DNA of 45,445 bases from Pseudomonas sp. GD04091 (GCF_029836165.1 NZ_JAOEBG010000034.1:1-45445); one strand, 5' to 3'; positions 1-8,639 are shown, counted from the stretch's first letter. Program-made: numbers and translations. The notes: a model not told the origin generated them from the sequence alone.

Positions 1-90
1 TTGCCCGAACTATCGCGCGCTTAGAGTCAAGATCAAGATCAACAGACTTTCAATAATTATCGGAGCACCGACAGCGTGCTTGCAGTTACA

Positions 91-120
91 TCCTCTCGCC
101 GGCAAGCCGGCTCCCACAGG
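91..120. repeat. REP-like palindromic element
   Basis: The stretch reads as an inverted form of the Pseudomonas REP arm (GCCGGCAAGCCGGC followed by TCCCACAGG). It lies in the gap downstream of the TRIC-like gene. Bases 1-90 hold nothing I can assign. Confidence 0.55.
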
Positions 121-153
121 GATGACTGAACATTTCAGAGCAGCGCGACAGAT

Positions 154-765
154 TCAGTGTTGATCGTTGTAATGAAACTTCGGCATTTCCCAATGAAACC
201 GAATCGCCAACAACCGCACCAGAAAACCACCGAACAAGGTCAACAACATCGCCTGCTCGGCCGGCACCTTGAAATACACGCAGCCCAGGTAAAACCATGC
301 CGCCGCAAACGACACACTGGCGTACAACTCACGACGAAACACCAGTGGAATGTCGTTGCAGAAGATATCCCGCAGGATGCCGCCAAACACCCCGGTGATC
401 ACACCACTGATCGAAGCGACCAGGAACCCCTGCCCCATCTCCAGCGCAGTCATGCAGCCAATCAGCGTGAACGCCACCAGCCCCAGCGCATCGAGCACCA
501 GGAACAACGAACGCAAGTGGCGCATCAGGGGTGCGATGAAAATGGTCAGCAGCGCCGCGAAACTGGTGAGCACCAGGTACTCCGGATGCTTCACCCAGGT
601 CAGCGGATAGTGCCCGAGCAGCACGTCGCGCACCGAGCCGCCACCAAGCGCGGTGACGCAGGCGATCAGCACCACGCCGAACCAGTCCATGCCGCGGCGA
701 CCGGCTGACAGAGCACCGGTCATGGCCTCGGCGGTAATGGCGATGAGATAGAGCATCAACAACAT
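154..765 (-). CDS. Trimeric intracellular cation channel (TRIC/UPF0126) family protein
   Basis: A 203-residue integral membrane protein of the YicG/YadS/TRIC type, predicted to form a cation-permeable channel in the inner membrane; the physiological role in bacteria is unclear. The family's internal duplication is visible: a GGGSVRDVLLG motif near residue 45 and a second GGILRDIF motif near residue 130, each embedded in about three hydrophobic helices. I place the start at the ATG at 765 (MLLMLYLIAITAE), because the 30 residues upstream in the open frame are Arg/Pro-rich and unlike the hydrophobic N-terminus of this family. It is followed on the same strand by a REP-like element and preceded by orn, about 90 bp upstream. 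Family assignment is firm; ion specificity is not readable from sequence. Confidence 0.88.
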   Translation of the reverse strand: MLLMLYLIAITAEAMTGALSAGRRGMDWFGVVLIACVTALGGGSVRDVLLGHYPLTWVKHPEYLVLTSFAALLTIFIAPLMRHLRSLFLVLDALGLVAFTLIGCMTALEMGQGFLVASISGVITGVFGGILRDIFCNDIPLVFRRELYASVSFAAAWFYLGCVYFKVPAEQAMLLTLFGGFLVRLLAIRFHWEMPKFHYNDQH

Positions 766-857
766 GGCGCAGGTCCGTGCGGGAAAGGCGCGCAGTCTAC
801 CCAGTCGCGCGGGGCGCCAAAAGGGGGCGCGCCAAGGATCGTCGGCGCATGACAAGG

Positions 858-1400
858 TCAGACCTTGATGAAATGCTCGCGGTAGTGACGCAGTTCGGCA
901 ATCGACTCACGAATGTCGTCCAGCGCCAGGTGGGTATTGCCCTTCTTGAAGCTGTCTCGCACATCCGGAGCCCAGCGCGCGGCCAGCTCCTTGAGCGTGG
1001 ATACATCAAGGTTGCGATAGTGGAAGTAGCCCTCCAGACTGCGCATGTGGCGATACAGGAAACGGCGGTCCTGGCAGATGCTGTTGCCACAGATCGGCGA
1101 CTTGCCTTTCGGCACCCACTGCTCGAGGAAGGCGATCGTCTGCGCCTCGGCCTCGGCCATGCTCACCTTGCTTTCCCGCACGCGCTGGGTCAGGCCCGAG
1201 GCGCCGTGGGTGCGAGTGTTCCACTCGTCCATGCGCGCCAGCACCTCGTCGTTGTGGTGGATGGCGATCACCGGGCCTTCGGCCAGGGTGTTCAGCTCGC
1301 TGTCGGTGACGATGGTGGCCATCTCGATGATGACGTCTGCGTCCGGATCCAGGCCGGTCATTTCCAGATCGATCCAGATCAGGTTCTGTGGGTTCTGCAT
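858..1400 (-). CDS. orn: Oligoribonuclease
   Basis: A DEDDh-family 3'-5' exoribonuclease that degrades 2-5 nt RNAs to mononucleotides and, in Pseudomonas, hydrolyses pGpG to finish cyclic-di-GMP breakdown. The 180-residue product has the usual length. Exo I is DLEMTGLD, with metal ligands D11 and E13; CQDRRFLYRHM and the C-terminal HLALDDIRESIAEL block supply the remaining DEDD residues. The ATG at 1400 is chosen over the upstream one at 1427 because AGGAG lies about 8 nt before it and homologues begin MQNPQNLIWIDLEMTG. It is divergent from rsgA across a 109-bp gap, the arrangement known in other Pseudomonas. Confidence 0.97.
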   Translation of the reverse strand: MQNPQNLIWIDLEMTGLDPDADVIIEMATIVTDSELNTLAEGPVIAIHHNDEVLARMDEWNTRTHGASGLTQRVRESKVSMAEAEAQTIAFLEQWVPKGKSPICGNSICQDRRFLYRHMRSLEGYFHYRNLDVSTLKELAARWAPDVRDSFKKGNTHLALDDIRESIAELRHYREHFIKV

Positions 1401-1509
1401 GAAAGGGCTCCTCGAATAGGCCGTCATATTAGCCTAGCGAGGCGGGTCTTGGGCGGGCCGTGCTAAACTGCCTGCCGTTTTCTTTCTGCCCCGCCGACAC
1501 GGAACCTCC

Positions 1510-2541
1510 ATGGCCAAACGCCAGCTCAACCGCCGCCAGAACTGGCGCATCGAAAAGATCCAGGGCGAACGCGCCGCCCGCGCCGCCAAACGCGAGCAGC
1601 ATGTCTTGCAAGAGCTGGAAGGCGGCGACCTGGGGCCAGAGCAACTGGGCCTGGTGATCGCCCACTTCGGCGTGCAGGTCGAGGTGGAAGCCCAGGACGG
1701 CGAGGCCGCCGGCCAGGTGTTCCGCTGCTACCTGCGGGCCAACCTGCCGGCGCTGGTGACCGGCGACCGCGTGGTCTGGCGCGCCGGCAACCAAGGCATC
1801 GGCGTGATCGTCGCGCAGATGCCGCGCAGCACCGAACTGTGCCGGCCAAACAACCACGGTCAGCTCAAGCCTGTGGCGGCCAACGTCGACCTCATCGTCA
1901 TCGTCTTCGCCCCGGCCCCGGAACCCCACCCCAACCTGATCGACCGCTACCTAGTGGCCGCCGAGCACGCCGGCATCCGCCCGCTGCTGCTGCTGAACAA
2001 GGCCGACCTGATCGATGACGAGAATGGTCCCGGCCTCAACGCGATGCTGGAGGTGTACCGCGGGCTGGGCTATCCGCTGCTGGAGGTGTCGGCTCACCAC
2101 GGCGACGGTATGCAACGCCTGCAACAGACGCTCGATGGCCACATCAGCGTGTTCGTCGGCCAGTCGGGCGTGGGCAAGTCCTCGCTGGTCAACAGCCTGC
2201 TGCCCAAGGCCGACAGCCGCGTCGGCGACCTGTCGGAGTGGTCCGGCCAGGGTACGCACACCACCACCACCGCGCGCCTCTACCACTTCCCCAATGGCGG
2301 CGACCTGATCGACTCGCCGGGCATTCGCGAATTCGGCCTGATGCATGTCAGTCGCGACGACGTGGAAGACGGCTTCATCGAGTTTCGCGACCTGATCGGC
2401 AACTGCCGCTTCCGCGACTGCAAACATGACCGCGAGCCTGGCTGCGCGCTGCTCAAGGCACTGGAGGATGGCAGCGTCACGCAACAGCGGATGAACAGCT
2501 ATCGCTCGATCATCGCCAGTCTGCCGGAAGACACCTACTGA
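1510..2541 (+). CDS. rsgA: Small ribosomal subunit biogenesis GTPase RsgA
   Basis: A circularly permuted GTPase (YjeQ/RsgA) that binds the 30S subunit late in maturation and releases RbfA. The 343-residue protein shows the permuted order: an N-terminal OB-fold after a basic extension (residues 1-30, rich in Arg/Lys), G4 NKAD at 163-166, the P-loop GQSGVGKS at 217-224, G3 DSPG at 268-271, then a zinc knuckle with C299, C304, H306 and C312. The ATG at 1510 follows GGAACCTCC, a modest ribosome site. The gene stands alone; a 147-bp gap, AT-rich near 2550-2595, separates it from the TIR-like gene. Confidence 0.97.
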   Translation: MAKRQLNRRQNWRIEKIQGERAARAAKREQHVLQELEGGDLGPEQLGLVIAHFGVQVEVEAQDGEAAGQVFRCYLRANLPALVTGDRVVWRAGNQGIGVIVAQMPRSTELCRPNNHGQLKPVAANVDLIVIVFAPAPEPHPNLIDRYLVAAEHAGIRPLLLLNKADLIDDENGPGLNAMLEVYRGLGYPLLEVSAHHGDGMQRLQQTLDGHISVFVGQSGVGKSSLVNSLLPKADSRVGDLSEWSGQGTHTTTTARLYHFPNGGDLIDSPGIREFGLMHVSRDDVEDGFIEFRDLIGNCRFRDCKHDREPGCALLKALEDGSVTQQRMNSYRSIIASLPEDTY

Positions 2542-2688
2542 GCCGACCGAACTGTAGGAATATTTAACCGATATAGGTAGGAGCTCTCTGGTTTTTTGGT
2601 CACCCATTGTCCCGAGTCCGGCTTTCCCCGAAGGTCATGCCTCAGCCTGGCAGGTCCTGCCGGCGAGGATCAGGGAGGACAATGCAAA

Positions 2689-3168
2689 ATGCCGGTTTTC
2701 ATCAGCTACCGTCACGACGAGCGACTCGATGCCTTCATCCTCAACGAGCGCCTGCTGCTCGAAGGCATCCCCACGCAACTGGTGCGTTTCGACGACGAAG
2801 GACAGACCTTCGACGACCTGCACGGCAGCTTCTGCCAGCAGATGACCGACGCCACCCACTGGGTCGGGATACTGCCACCGAACAATCGCGACGACTGGTG
2901 GACAGCCTGGCTGCTGGGGGCCGCGGCCATGACCAATCGACGGGTGAGTTTCTATCACGCAGGCGCCAGCGAATCGCCGGGATACCTGGGCAAGTGGCCG
3001 ACCATGAGAAAGCGGGAGCATATTGATCTGTTCGTGCGGGCCTATCATGACGAGCAGACCTTTGGCCGCGCCATGGCCTCGATGGCCCGCCGCGGGACGC
3101 TGTCGGACAGGGACAACGCGGACTTCTTCCACGCCGACCTCAAGGCCAAGATCCGGCGGGGCTTCTGA
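2689..3168 (+). CDS. Solitary TIR-like domain protein
   Basis: A 159-residue protein that is essentially one TIR-like domain. The N-terminus MPVFISYRHDE matches TIR box 1 (residues 3-11), an amphipathic helix and a second strand follow (residues 13-35), and residues 52-64 (MTDATHWVGILPP) resemble the strand before the catalytic helix. In NAD-cleaving TIRs this helix carries WxxxE; here the segment is DDWWTAWLLG (68-77), so the glutamate position is Trp or Leu. No transmembrane or partner domain is present. The ATG at 2689 is preceded by GGGAGG 10 nt upstream; the longer open frame from 2596 lacks similarity. No Thoeris-like partner lies nearby. It could be a signalling or effector protein without NADase activity; function unknown. 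Base composition is like its neighbours. Confidence 0.7.
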   Translation: MPVFISYRHDERLDAFILNERLLLEGIPTQLVRFDDEGQTFDDLHGSFCQQMTDATHWVGILPPNNRDDWWTAWLLGAAAMTNRRVSFYHAGASESPGYLGKWPTMRKREHIDLFVRAYHDEQTFGRAMASMARRGTLSDRDNADFFHADLKAKIRRGF

Positions 3169-3280
3169 ATACCTTTCGCCGATGATCCGGGTGATGCGGC
3201 GTTCCGACGAGCCCGCGCCCACGCAGGCAATGCTTGAAGGCGCAGGCCTGGGCAATCTCCTACGGGGCTCGCCGATGAAA

Positions 3281-3297
3281 GGGCCGCAAGGCGGCCC
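3281..3297 (-). terminator. Terminator after motB
   Basis: On the minus strand GGGCCGC, a 3-nt loop and GCGGCCC form a 7-bp GC-rich hairpin followed by a short TTT, just beyond the motB stop. The T-run is short, so efficiency is uncertain. Confidence 0.55.
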
Positions 3298-3304
3298 CTG
3301 GCAC

Positions 3305-4321
3305 TTACTGGTCCTTGGCCTCGTCCATCTTCAGTACGCCATCCTCGAAGATATTCAGCTTCTGGCGCAGCTCACGCGGCTGCATCGGCGTATCGGCCGG
3401 TGCCGCGCCGGCCCCCGGCGCGGCGCCCGCAGGCGGCGCGGTCTCGGTCGGCGGCGCCTGCTCCGGCGCGCCCTGCTCACCCTCGATGGTGCGCTGAGCC
3501 TTCTTGGTCAGGACGATGATGTCGATGCGGCGGTTGACCGGATTGAACGGGTTCGCCCGATCGAACAACGACGACGACGCATAGCCAACCACACGCGCCA
3601 CCTGCTCGTCCGGATAGCCACCGGCGACCAGCGCTCTGCGCGCGGCGTTGGCCCGGTTGGCCGACAGCTCCCAGTTGCCGAAGTCACCGGTGCCGGAATA
3701 CGGCTTGGCATCGGTGTGGCCGCTGATGCTGATCTTGTTCGGCACCGCCTTGATGGTATCGGCCATGGCCAGCAGGATGTCCTCGAAGTACGGCTGCAGG
3801 CGGGCGCTGCCCAGGTCGAACATCGGCCGGTTCTCGGCATCCATGATCTGGATGCGCAGGCCGTCCTGGGTGATCTCGAACAGGATCTGGTCCTTGAACT
3901 TCTGCAGTTGCGGGTTTTCCTCGACCTTGTTCTGCAGCTCCTGCAACAGCAGCTCCAGGCGCTCGCGCTCGACCTGCTCGGCCATGGTCTCGACCTTGTC
4001 CTTGTCCAGCTGAATGCTGGTGTCGGGCGTCGGCTCGGACTTCTCTTCCGGGTTGATGGTCTTCTCCGGCGCCAGCTGCGGCGAGCCACCCAGGTCGATG
4101 ATGTAGGGAGTGCCGCTCTCGGAGAAACCGATCGGGTCCTTGAAGTAGCCGGCAATGGCGATCTTCTGCTCGGGCGTGGCGGTGGAGAGCAACCACAGCA
4201 CGAGGAAGAACGCCATCATCGCCGTGGCGAAGTCGGCGAAGGCGATCTTCCAGGCCCCGCCGTGGTGGCCGTCGCCAAAACGCTTGACGCGCTTGACGAT
4301 GATGGGCTGATTGTTCTCCAT
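3305..4321 (-). CDS. motB: Flagellar motor stator protein MotB
   Basis: The peptidoglycan-anchored stator subunit that, with MotA, conducts protons to drive flagellar rotation. The 338-residue protein has a cytoplasmic basic N-terminus, one membrane helix (about 27-47) carrying the proton-accepting D30 in ADFATAMMAFFLVLW, a periplasmic plug/linker, a coiled segment near 110-140, and an OmpA-like peptidoglycan-binding domain (ISGHTDAKPY, then NWELSANRANAARRALV). The C-terminus is an unusual Ala/Pro/Gly-rich tail (roughly residues 280-315) ending in a charged segment. It starts 3 bp after the motA stop, so the pair is one operon. Pseudomonads have two stator sets; position beside psd/serB suggests MotAB rather than MotCD. 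Confidence 0.96.
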   Translation of the reverse strand: MENNQPIIVKRVKRFGDGHHGGAWKIAFADFATAMMAFFLVLWLLSTATPEQKIAIAGYFKDPIGFSESGTPYIIDLGGSPQLAPEKTINPEEKSEPTPDTSIQLDKDKVETMAEQVERERLELLLQELQNKVEENPQLQKFKDQILFEITQDGLRIQIMDAENRPMFDLGSARLQPYFEDILLAMADTIKAVPNKISISGHTDAKPYSGTGDFGNWELSANRANAARRALVAGGYPDEQVARVVGYASSSLFDRANPFNPVNRRIDIIVLTKKAQRTIEGEQGAPEQAPPTETAPPAGAAPGAGAAPADTPMQPRELRQKLNIFEDGVLKMDEAKDQ

Positions 4322-4324
4322 GGC

Positions 4325-5176
4325 TTAGCGACCGCGTACTGCTTGTTCCAGCTCGGCGAAGCTCGGGCGGTGCGCCGGGTAGAGCACCTTGCGACCGAAC
4401 TCGACCGCCAGCGACGGCGGCATGCCCGAAGCCGAGGCCACCAGCGATGCCTTGATCGCCTCGTAGACGTTCAGCTCTTCCTTCGCGTCGTGGCGCAGGG
4501 CGTTGGCCAGCGGGCCGAAGAAGCCATAGGCGGCAAGAATACCGAAGAAGGTACCGACCAGCGCCGCGCCGACGTGCAGGCCGATGGATTTCTGATCGCC
4601 ATCGCCCAGCGAGGCCATGGTCACCACGATACCCAATACCGCGGCGACGATACCGAAACCGGGCATGCCGTCGGCGATACCGTTCACCGCATGGGACGGG
4701 TGCTCGAGCTCTTCCTTCAGGCTCAGCAGCTCCATGTCGAACAGGCCTTCGAGCTCATGCGGCGCCATGTTGCCGGTGGACATGATGCGCAGGTAGTCGC
4801 AGATGAACGCGGTCATGCGCTCGTCGTTCAGCACGGCAGGGTACTTGGCGAAGATCGGGCTGGCCGCGGCGTCCTCGATATCGCCCTCGATGGCCATCAT
4901 GCCTTCGCGGCGGCTCTTGTTGAGGATCTCGTAGACCAGGCCCAGCACTTCCAGGTAGAAGGTGTGAGTGAAACGGGTGCCGAACATCTTCAGCGACTTC
5001 TTGATCACATGCATGGTCATGTAACCAGGGTTGGCCTGAAGGAACGCACCGAAGGCCGCACCACCGATGATCAGCACTTCGAACGGCTGGATCAGTGCCG
5101 CGATCTTGCCGTGGGAGAGCACGTAGCCGCCGAGCACGCTCGCGAATACGACGATGATGCCGATAATTTTAGCCAT
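4325..5176 (-). CDS. motA: Flagellar motor stator protein MotA
   Basis: The inner-membrane proton-channel subunit of the flagellar stator. The 283-residue product has four hydrophobic helices (about 1-20, 30-50, 170-190, 200-222) and a large cytoplasmic loop with the conserved charged residues that contact FliG (region DERMTAFICDYLRIM). The conserved proline of helix 3 appears in GIADGMPGFGIVAAVLG. It is the first gene of motAB; the ATG at 5176 has no strong Shine-Dalgarno. A FliA-type promoter sits about 65 bp upstream, which ties expression to late flagellar gene control. Confidence 0.97.
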   Translation of the reverse strand: MAKIIGIIVVFASVLGGYVLSHGKIAALIQPFEVLIIGGAAFGAFLQANPGYMTMHVIKKSLKMFGTRFTHTFYLEVLGLVYEILNKSRREGMMAIEGDIEDAAASPIFAKYPAVLNDERMTAFICDYLRIMSTGNMAPHELEGLFDMELLSLKEELEHPSHAVNGIADGMPGFGIVAAVLGIVVTMASLGDGDQKSIGLHVGAALVGTFFGILAAYGFFGPLANALRHDAKEELNVYEAIKASLVASASGMPPSLAVEFGRKVLYPAHRPSFAELEQAVRGR

Positions 5177-5240
5177 AAGTTGGAAGCACTTGCTGTCGTG
5201 GTCAGGGTAAGGGACGGGAGCCTTTAAACTCTTCTTCTAC

Positions 5241-5267
5241 TTATCGGCAGAACTGCGCCAGACTATA
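5241..5267 (-). promoter_or_regulatory. FliA (sigma-28) type promoter of motAB
   Basis: Reading the minus strand, TATAGTCT is followed after exactly 11 nt by GCCGATAA. The second element is identical to the sigma-28 -10 consensus and the first matches the TAAAGTTT -35 consensus at 6 of 8 positions with the canonical spacing. It points at motA, whose start lies about 65 bp downstream. Confidence 0.8.
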
Positions 5268-5306
5268 GCCACTCATTGCGAAAAGCCAGTTCGGACTGAT
5301 GTCAAT

Positions 5307-6842
5307 ATGCCAATTGAAAGCAAGGTGCCCAGCCAGGTCCCGTCGAGTCTAGAGGCCTGGATAAAGCTGCTCGACGGGGTTCGCGTTCCAGTCCCGAAGG
5401 AAAGCCACGACCGTGTGCTGCAGGCTATCAACGACAGCCACCGCTCACTGCGCGACATCGCCGAGCTGATGCAGGACAGCCCCGCGCTGGTGCTGTGCGT
5501 GATGCGCGAGGCCAACCATTCGGCCAATGCCAGCCAGGCCGAACCTGCGCAGAGCCTGGAGATCGCCCTCAACCGCCTGGGCCTGGCCCGCACCAGCCAA
5601 CTGCTGGCGCGCCTGCCCGCGCTGCCGACCGACGACATCCCACCCGTACTGCGCCAGTTCCTGCTGATCAGCCAGCACGCCACCCAGCAGGCCAACGGCC
5701 TGTTCGCCAGCCGTCTCGCGCGGCTGTGGCAGGAGATCCACTGGGGCAGCCTGTTGTTCCTTGCACCGCTCTGGCCGTTGGCCCTGGCCTACCCCCGGCT
5801 GCTCGACACCTGGGAGCTGCGGGTCATCCACAAAGGCGAGCAAGCCTGCGAAGTCGAACACGAGCTGTTCGGCGTACGCATCATGCAGCTGTGCCAGGCC
5901 ATGGCCCAGCACTGGCGCCTGCCCGAATGGGTGACGCAGGGCTATCGCCTGCTGCTGGACGAACGCGAGCAACTGGCGCAGGTACTGGCCATCGCCCGCG
6001 AACCGGACCCGCTGGTCCAGCAGCAACGCCTGGACGAAGCACCGAACTTGCGCCGCTGGTTCAACCAGCCCCCCAACACGGTGCTGCTGGCCAACGGCCT
6101 TGCCCTGGCCGCCCAGGTGGGCTGGGACAACCCGCACTTGCTGCGCTGGCAGTTGCTGACCGCGCTCTATCTGCAGACCTCGCTGGACGATGTCCAGCAA
6201 CAGGTCCATCAACAGGCCGCCACCAGCGCCCGCCATCACGCCCGGCATGCCCTGTTCCACCCGGCCGAGGCGCTGATCTGGCCCTGGCACCAGCGCCGCC
6301 CACACCCGGACATGCTCACACCGCCGCCGCCCGACAGCGAAGACCTCGGGCGCTGGCGCAAGCTGTGCCAGGAGCTGCTGGCCCAACCCAGTCCGTTCAC
6401 CAATGCCGTGCACCTGGCCACCCAGGCCCGCGACGCGCTGCAGGCATGCGGCATGCAGCGCATCATGCTGCTGAGCCTGGACAAGGCCAGTGACTACCTG
6501 CGCGTGCAGCAGACCGCCGGCCTGCCCTCCGAAGCCGCGGCCATCGCACTGCCGATCAGCCAGAACAAGCTACTGCAGAAACTGCTGAGCAAGGCCGGGC
6601 AATTGCGCCTGACACCGGAGAACCATGCCCAGTTTTCGGCGCTGCTGCCGGCGCCGCTGCGCGCGTTCTTCCGCGGCGAACACCTGCTGTTGCGCTCACT
6701 GGCGGTCAGCGACCAGGTACTGATGCTGGCGGTGGCGGACCAGGGCGGCAAGCCGCTGGCCGACGTCAGCGTGCAGGCGTTCGGAAAGACCGCGCAATGC
6801 ATCGAACGCGCACTGGCCGTGTTTGCCGTCCGCAATGCCTGA
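5307..6842 (+). CDS. HDOD domain protein with C-terminal GAF-like domain
   Basis: A 511-residue cytoplasmic regulatory protein. Residues about 25-230 match the HDOD fold (LLDGVRVPVPKES, then LRDIAELMQDSPALVLCVMREAN and ALNRLGLARTSQLLARLP), a catalytically dead relative of HD phosphohydrolases used in signalling. A middle helical region is rich in Leu, Gln and His (about 230-340). The last 150 residues (from FTNAVHLATQARDALQACG) look like a GAF-type sensor domain. No membrane segment is present. The gene is divergent from motAB; the ATG at 5307 has no clear Shine-Dalgarno. A similar protein sits beside motA and rhdA in P. aeruginosa. Ligand and target are unknown. Confidence 0.8.
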   Translation: MPIESKVPSQVPSSLEAWIKLLDGVRVPVPKESHDRVLQAINDSHRSLRDIAELMQDSPALVLCVMREANHSANASQAEPAQSLEIALNRLGLARTSQLLARLPALPTDDIPPVLRQFLLISQHATQQANGLFASRLARLWQEIHWGSLLFLAPLWPLALAYPRLLDTWELRVIHKGEQACEVEHELFGVRIMQLCQAMAQHWRLPEWVTQGYRLLLDEREQLAQVLAIAREPDPLVQQQRLDEAPNLRRWFNQPPNTVLLANGLALAAQVGWDNPHLLRWQLLTALYLQTSLDDVQQQVHQQAATSARHHARHALFHPAEALIWPWHQRRPHPDMLTPPPPDSEDLGRWRKLCQELLAQPSPFTNAVHLATQARDALQACGMQRIMLLSLDKASDYLRVQQTAGLPSEAAAIALPISQNKLLQKLLSKAGQLRLTPENHAQFSALLPAPLRAFFRGEHLLLRSLAVSDQVLMLAVADQGGKPLADVSVQAFGKTAQCIERALAVFAVRNA

Positions 6843-6886
6843 CCCTTGCGCTACAATCGCCCCTCTTTCCACTCTGGAGAACGTGG

Positions 6887-7696
6887 ATGACTGACTTTTC
6901 CGGCCTGCCCCTGGTGATCGAAGCCGAGGATCTGCTGCCGCGCCTGGATTCGCCCGAGCTGATCCTGATCGACCTGAGCAGCGCCAACCGCTATGTCAGC
7001 GGCCATATCCCCGGCGCCCGCTTCGTCGAGGGCAAGCGCACCCAGCTCGGCCAACCCCCAGCCCCCGGGCTGGTGCCGGCACTGGCGGACCTGGAAAGGC
7101 TGTTCAGCGAGCTCGGTCATCGCGACGACGCCGTCTATGTGGTCTACGACGATGAAGGTGGCGGCTGGGCCGGCCGCTTCATCTGGCTGCTCGACGTGAT
7201 CGGCCATGAGCACTACCACTATCTCAACGGTGGCATTCAGGCCTGGCCCGCCGACAAGCTCACCACCGAGGTGCCGGCAGCGGCCGGTACATCTGTGCGC
7301 CTGCAATTGCACGGCGAACCGACCGCCACCCGTGAATACCTGCAAAGTCGCCTGGGCGCCGATGACCTGGTCATCTGGGATGCCCGTGGCCCACAGGAAT
7401 TCAGCGGCGAGAAGGTACTGGCCGCCAAGGGCGGGCACATTCCCGGCGCGATCAACCTCGAGTGGACCGAGGGCATGGATCTCAACGATCACCTGCGCAT
7501 CCGCAAGGACATTGCCAAAACCCTGAAGGAACGGGGCATCACTCCGGACAAGGAAGTGATCACCCACTGCCAGACCCACCGCCGCTCCGGATTCACCTAC
7601 CTGGTGGCCAAGTCCCTTGGCTATCCACGCGTCAAGGCCTACGCCGGCTCGTGGAGCGAATGGGGCAACCACCCGGACACGCCTGTAGAAGTCTAA
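6887..7696 (+). CDS. rhdA: Rhodanese (thiosulfate:cyanide sulfurtransferase)
   Basis: A two-domain rhodanese of 270 residues that moves sulfane sulfur from thiosulfate to thiophilic acceptors. The N-terminal inactive domain (about 1-130) contains LIDLSSANRYVSGHIPGA; the C-terminal domain carries the catalytic C228 in HCQTHRRS, a loop very like the CQTHHRS site of Azotobacter vinelandii RhdA. The ATG at 6887 follows TGGAGA; the longer open frame upstream overlaps the HDOD gene end. A TACAAT at 6852-6857 could be its -10. The psd start is 9 bp after its stop, with the psd ribosome site overlapping the rhdA stop codon, so the two are co-transcribed. Confidence 0.93.
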   Translation: MTDFSGLPLVIEAEDLLPRLDSPELILIDLSSANRYVSGHIPGARFVEGKRTQLGQPPAPGLVPALADLERLFSELGHRDDAVYVVYDDEGGGWAGRFIWLLDVIGHEHYHYLNGGIQAWPADKLTTEVPAAAGTSVRLQLHGEPTATREYLQSRLGADDLVIWDARGPQEFSGEKVLAAKGGHIPGAINLEWTEGMDLNDHLRIRKDIAKTLKERGITPDKEVITHCQTHRRSGFTYLVAKSLGYPRVKAYAGSWSEWGNHPDTPVEV

Positions 7697-7705
7697 GGAA
7701 CCTGC

Positions 7706-8569
7706 ATGAAATCCCGTCTGTTCATCATCAGCCAGTACCTGCTGCCGCACCACCTGCTGTCGCGGCTGGCCGGCTGCGTCGCCGAGTGCCGCGCACGCTG
7801 GTTCAAGAACGCCTTCACCGCCTGGTTCGCCAAGCGCTACCAGGTGAACATGTCCGAAGCGCTGGTCGAAGACCTCACCGCCTACGAACACTTCAACGCC
7901 TTCTTCACCCGCGCCCTCAAGCCTGGCGCCCGCCCGCTGGACGAAACCCCCGGCGCGGTCCTCTGCCCGGCCGACGGCGCGGTCAGCCAGCTCGGCCCGA
8001 TCGAGCACGGCCGCATCTTCCAGGCCAAGGGCCACAGCTACAGTGCCCTGGAGCTGCTGGGCGGCGACCCGGCGCTGGCCGCGCCGTTCATGTGCGGCGA
8101 GTTCGCCACCATCTACCTGTCGCCCAAGGACTACCACCGTGTGCACATGCCGCTGGCAGGCACCCTGCGCGAGATGGTCTACGTACCGGGCCGGCTGTTC
8201 TCGGTCAACCAGACCACCGCGGAAAACGTGCCTGAGCTGTTCGCCCGCAACGAGCGCGTGGTGTGCCTGTTCGACACCGAGCGTGGGCCGATGGCCGTGG
8301 TGCTGGTCGGTGCGATGATCGTCGCCTCGATCGAGACGGTCTGGGCCGGCCTGGTCACGCCGCCGAAGCGTGAGCTGAAGACCTTCCGCTACGACGAAGC
8401 CAGCCGGGCGCCGATCCACCTGGAGAAAGGTGCCGAATTGGGGCGCTTCAAGCTGGGTTCCACCGCCATCGTGCTGTTCGGACCGGAGCAGGTGAAGTGG
8501 GCCGAGAGCCTGGGCGCAGGCTCTGCGGTACGGATGGGTGAGCTGCTGGCGCAGCCGAGCCAGGCCTGA
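7706..8569 (+). CDS. psd: Phosphatidylserine decarboxylase proenzyme
   Basis: Makes phosphatidylethanolamine from phosphatidylserine at the inner membrane using a pyruvoyl cofactor formed by self-cleavage. The 287-residue length is typical of proteobacterial Psd. The cleavage motif LGST is at 250-253, with S252 expected to become the pyruvoyl group and separate the large beta and small alpha chains. The conserved CPADGAV block holds the charge-relay Asp and DYHRVHMPLAG the His. The ATG at 7706 is preceded by TAAGGAA. Second gene of rhdA-psd; a strong terminator follows. Confidence 0.97.
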   Translation: MKSRLFIISQYLLPHHLLSRLAGCVAECRARWFKNAFTAWFAKRYQVNMSEALVEDLTAYEHFNAFFTRALKPGARPLDETPGAVLCPADGAVSQLGPIEHGRIFQAKGHSYSALELLGGDPALAAPFMCGEFATIYLSPKDYHRVHMPLAGTLREMVYVPGRLFSVNQTTAENVPELFARNERVVCLFDTERGPMAVVLVGAMIVASIETVWAGLVTPPKRELKTFRYDEASRAPIHLEKGAELGRFKLGSTAIVLFGPEQVKWAESLGAGSAVRMGELLAQPSQA

Positions 8570-8582
8570 GCATCCGATAACT

Positions 8583-8623
8583 AAAAGGCCCTGCATGATT
8601 CATGTCATGCAGGGCCTTTTTTT
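8583..8623. terminator. Bidirectional terminator between psd and serB
   Basis: A perfect 16-bp inverted repeat (left arm 8583-8598, right arm 8605-8620) with a 6-nt loop, flanked by AAAA and TTTTTTT. It suits both converging genes psd and serB. Confidence 0.92.
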
Positions 8624-8639
8624 GCCTTGGGATTGCTGG

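Noticed and set aside
2689..3168. A Thoeris-type or other defence system around the TIR-like gene
   Set aside because: Neighbours are housekeeping genes (rsgA, motB); no SIR2, SLOG or sensor partner is present and composition is ordinary.
3023..5227. A 734-codon plus-strand frame over motAB
   Set aside because: It is the antisense shadow of two clear genes and has no recognisable domain; such frames are usual in GC-rich DNA.
6851..8596. A 581-codon minus-strand frame over rhdA and psd
   Set aside because: Antisense to two well-supported genes, with Ala/Gly/Gln-rich composition and no motif.
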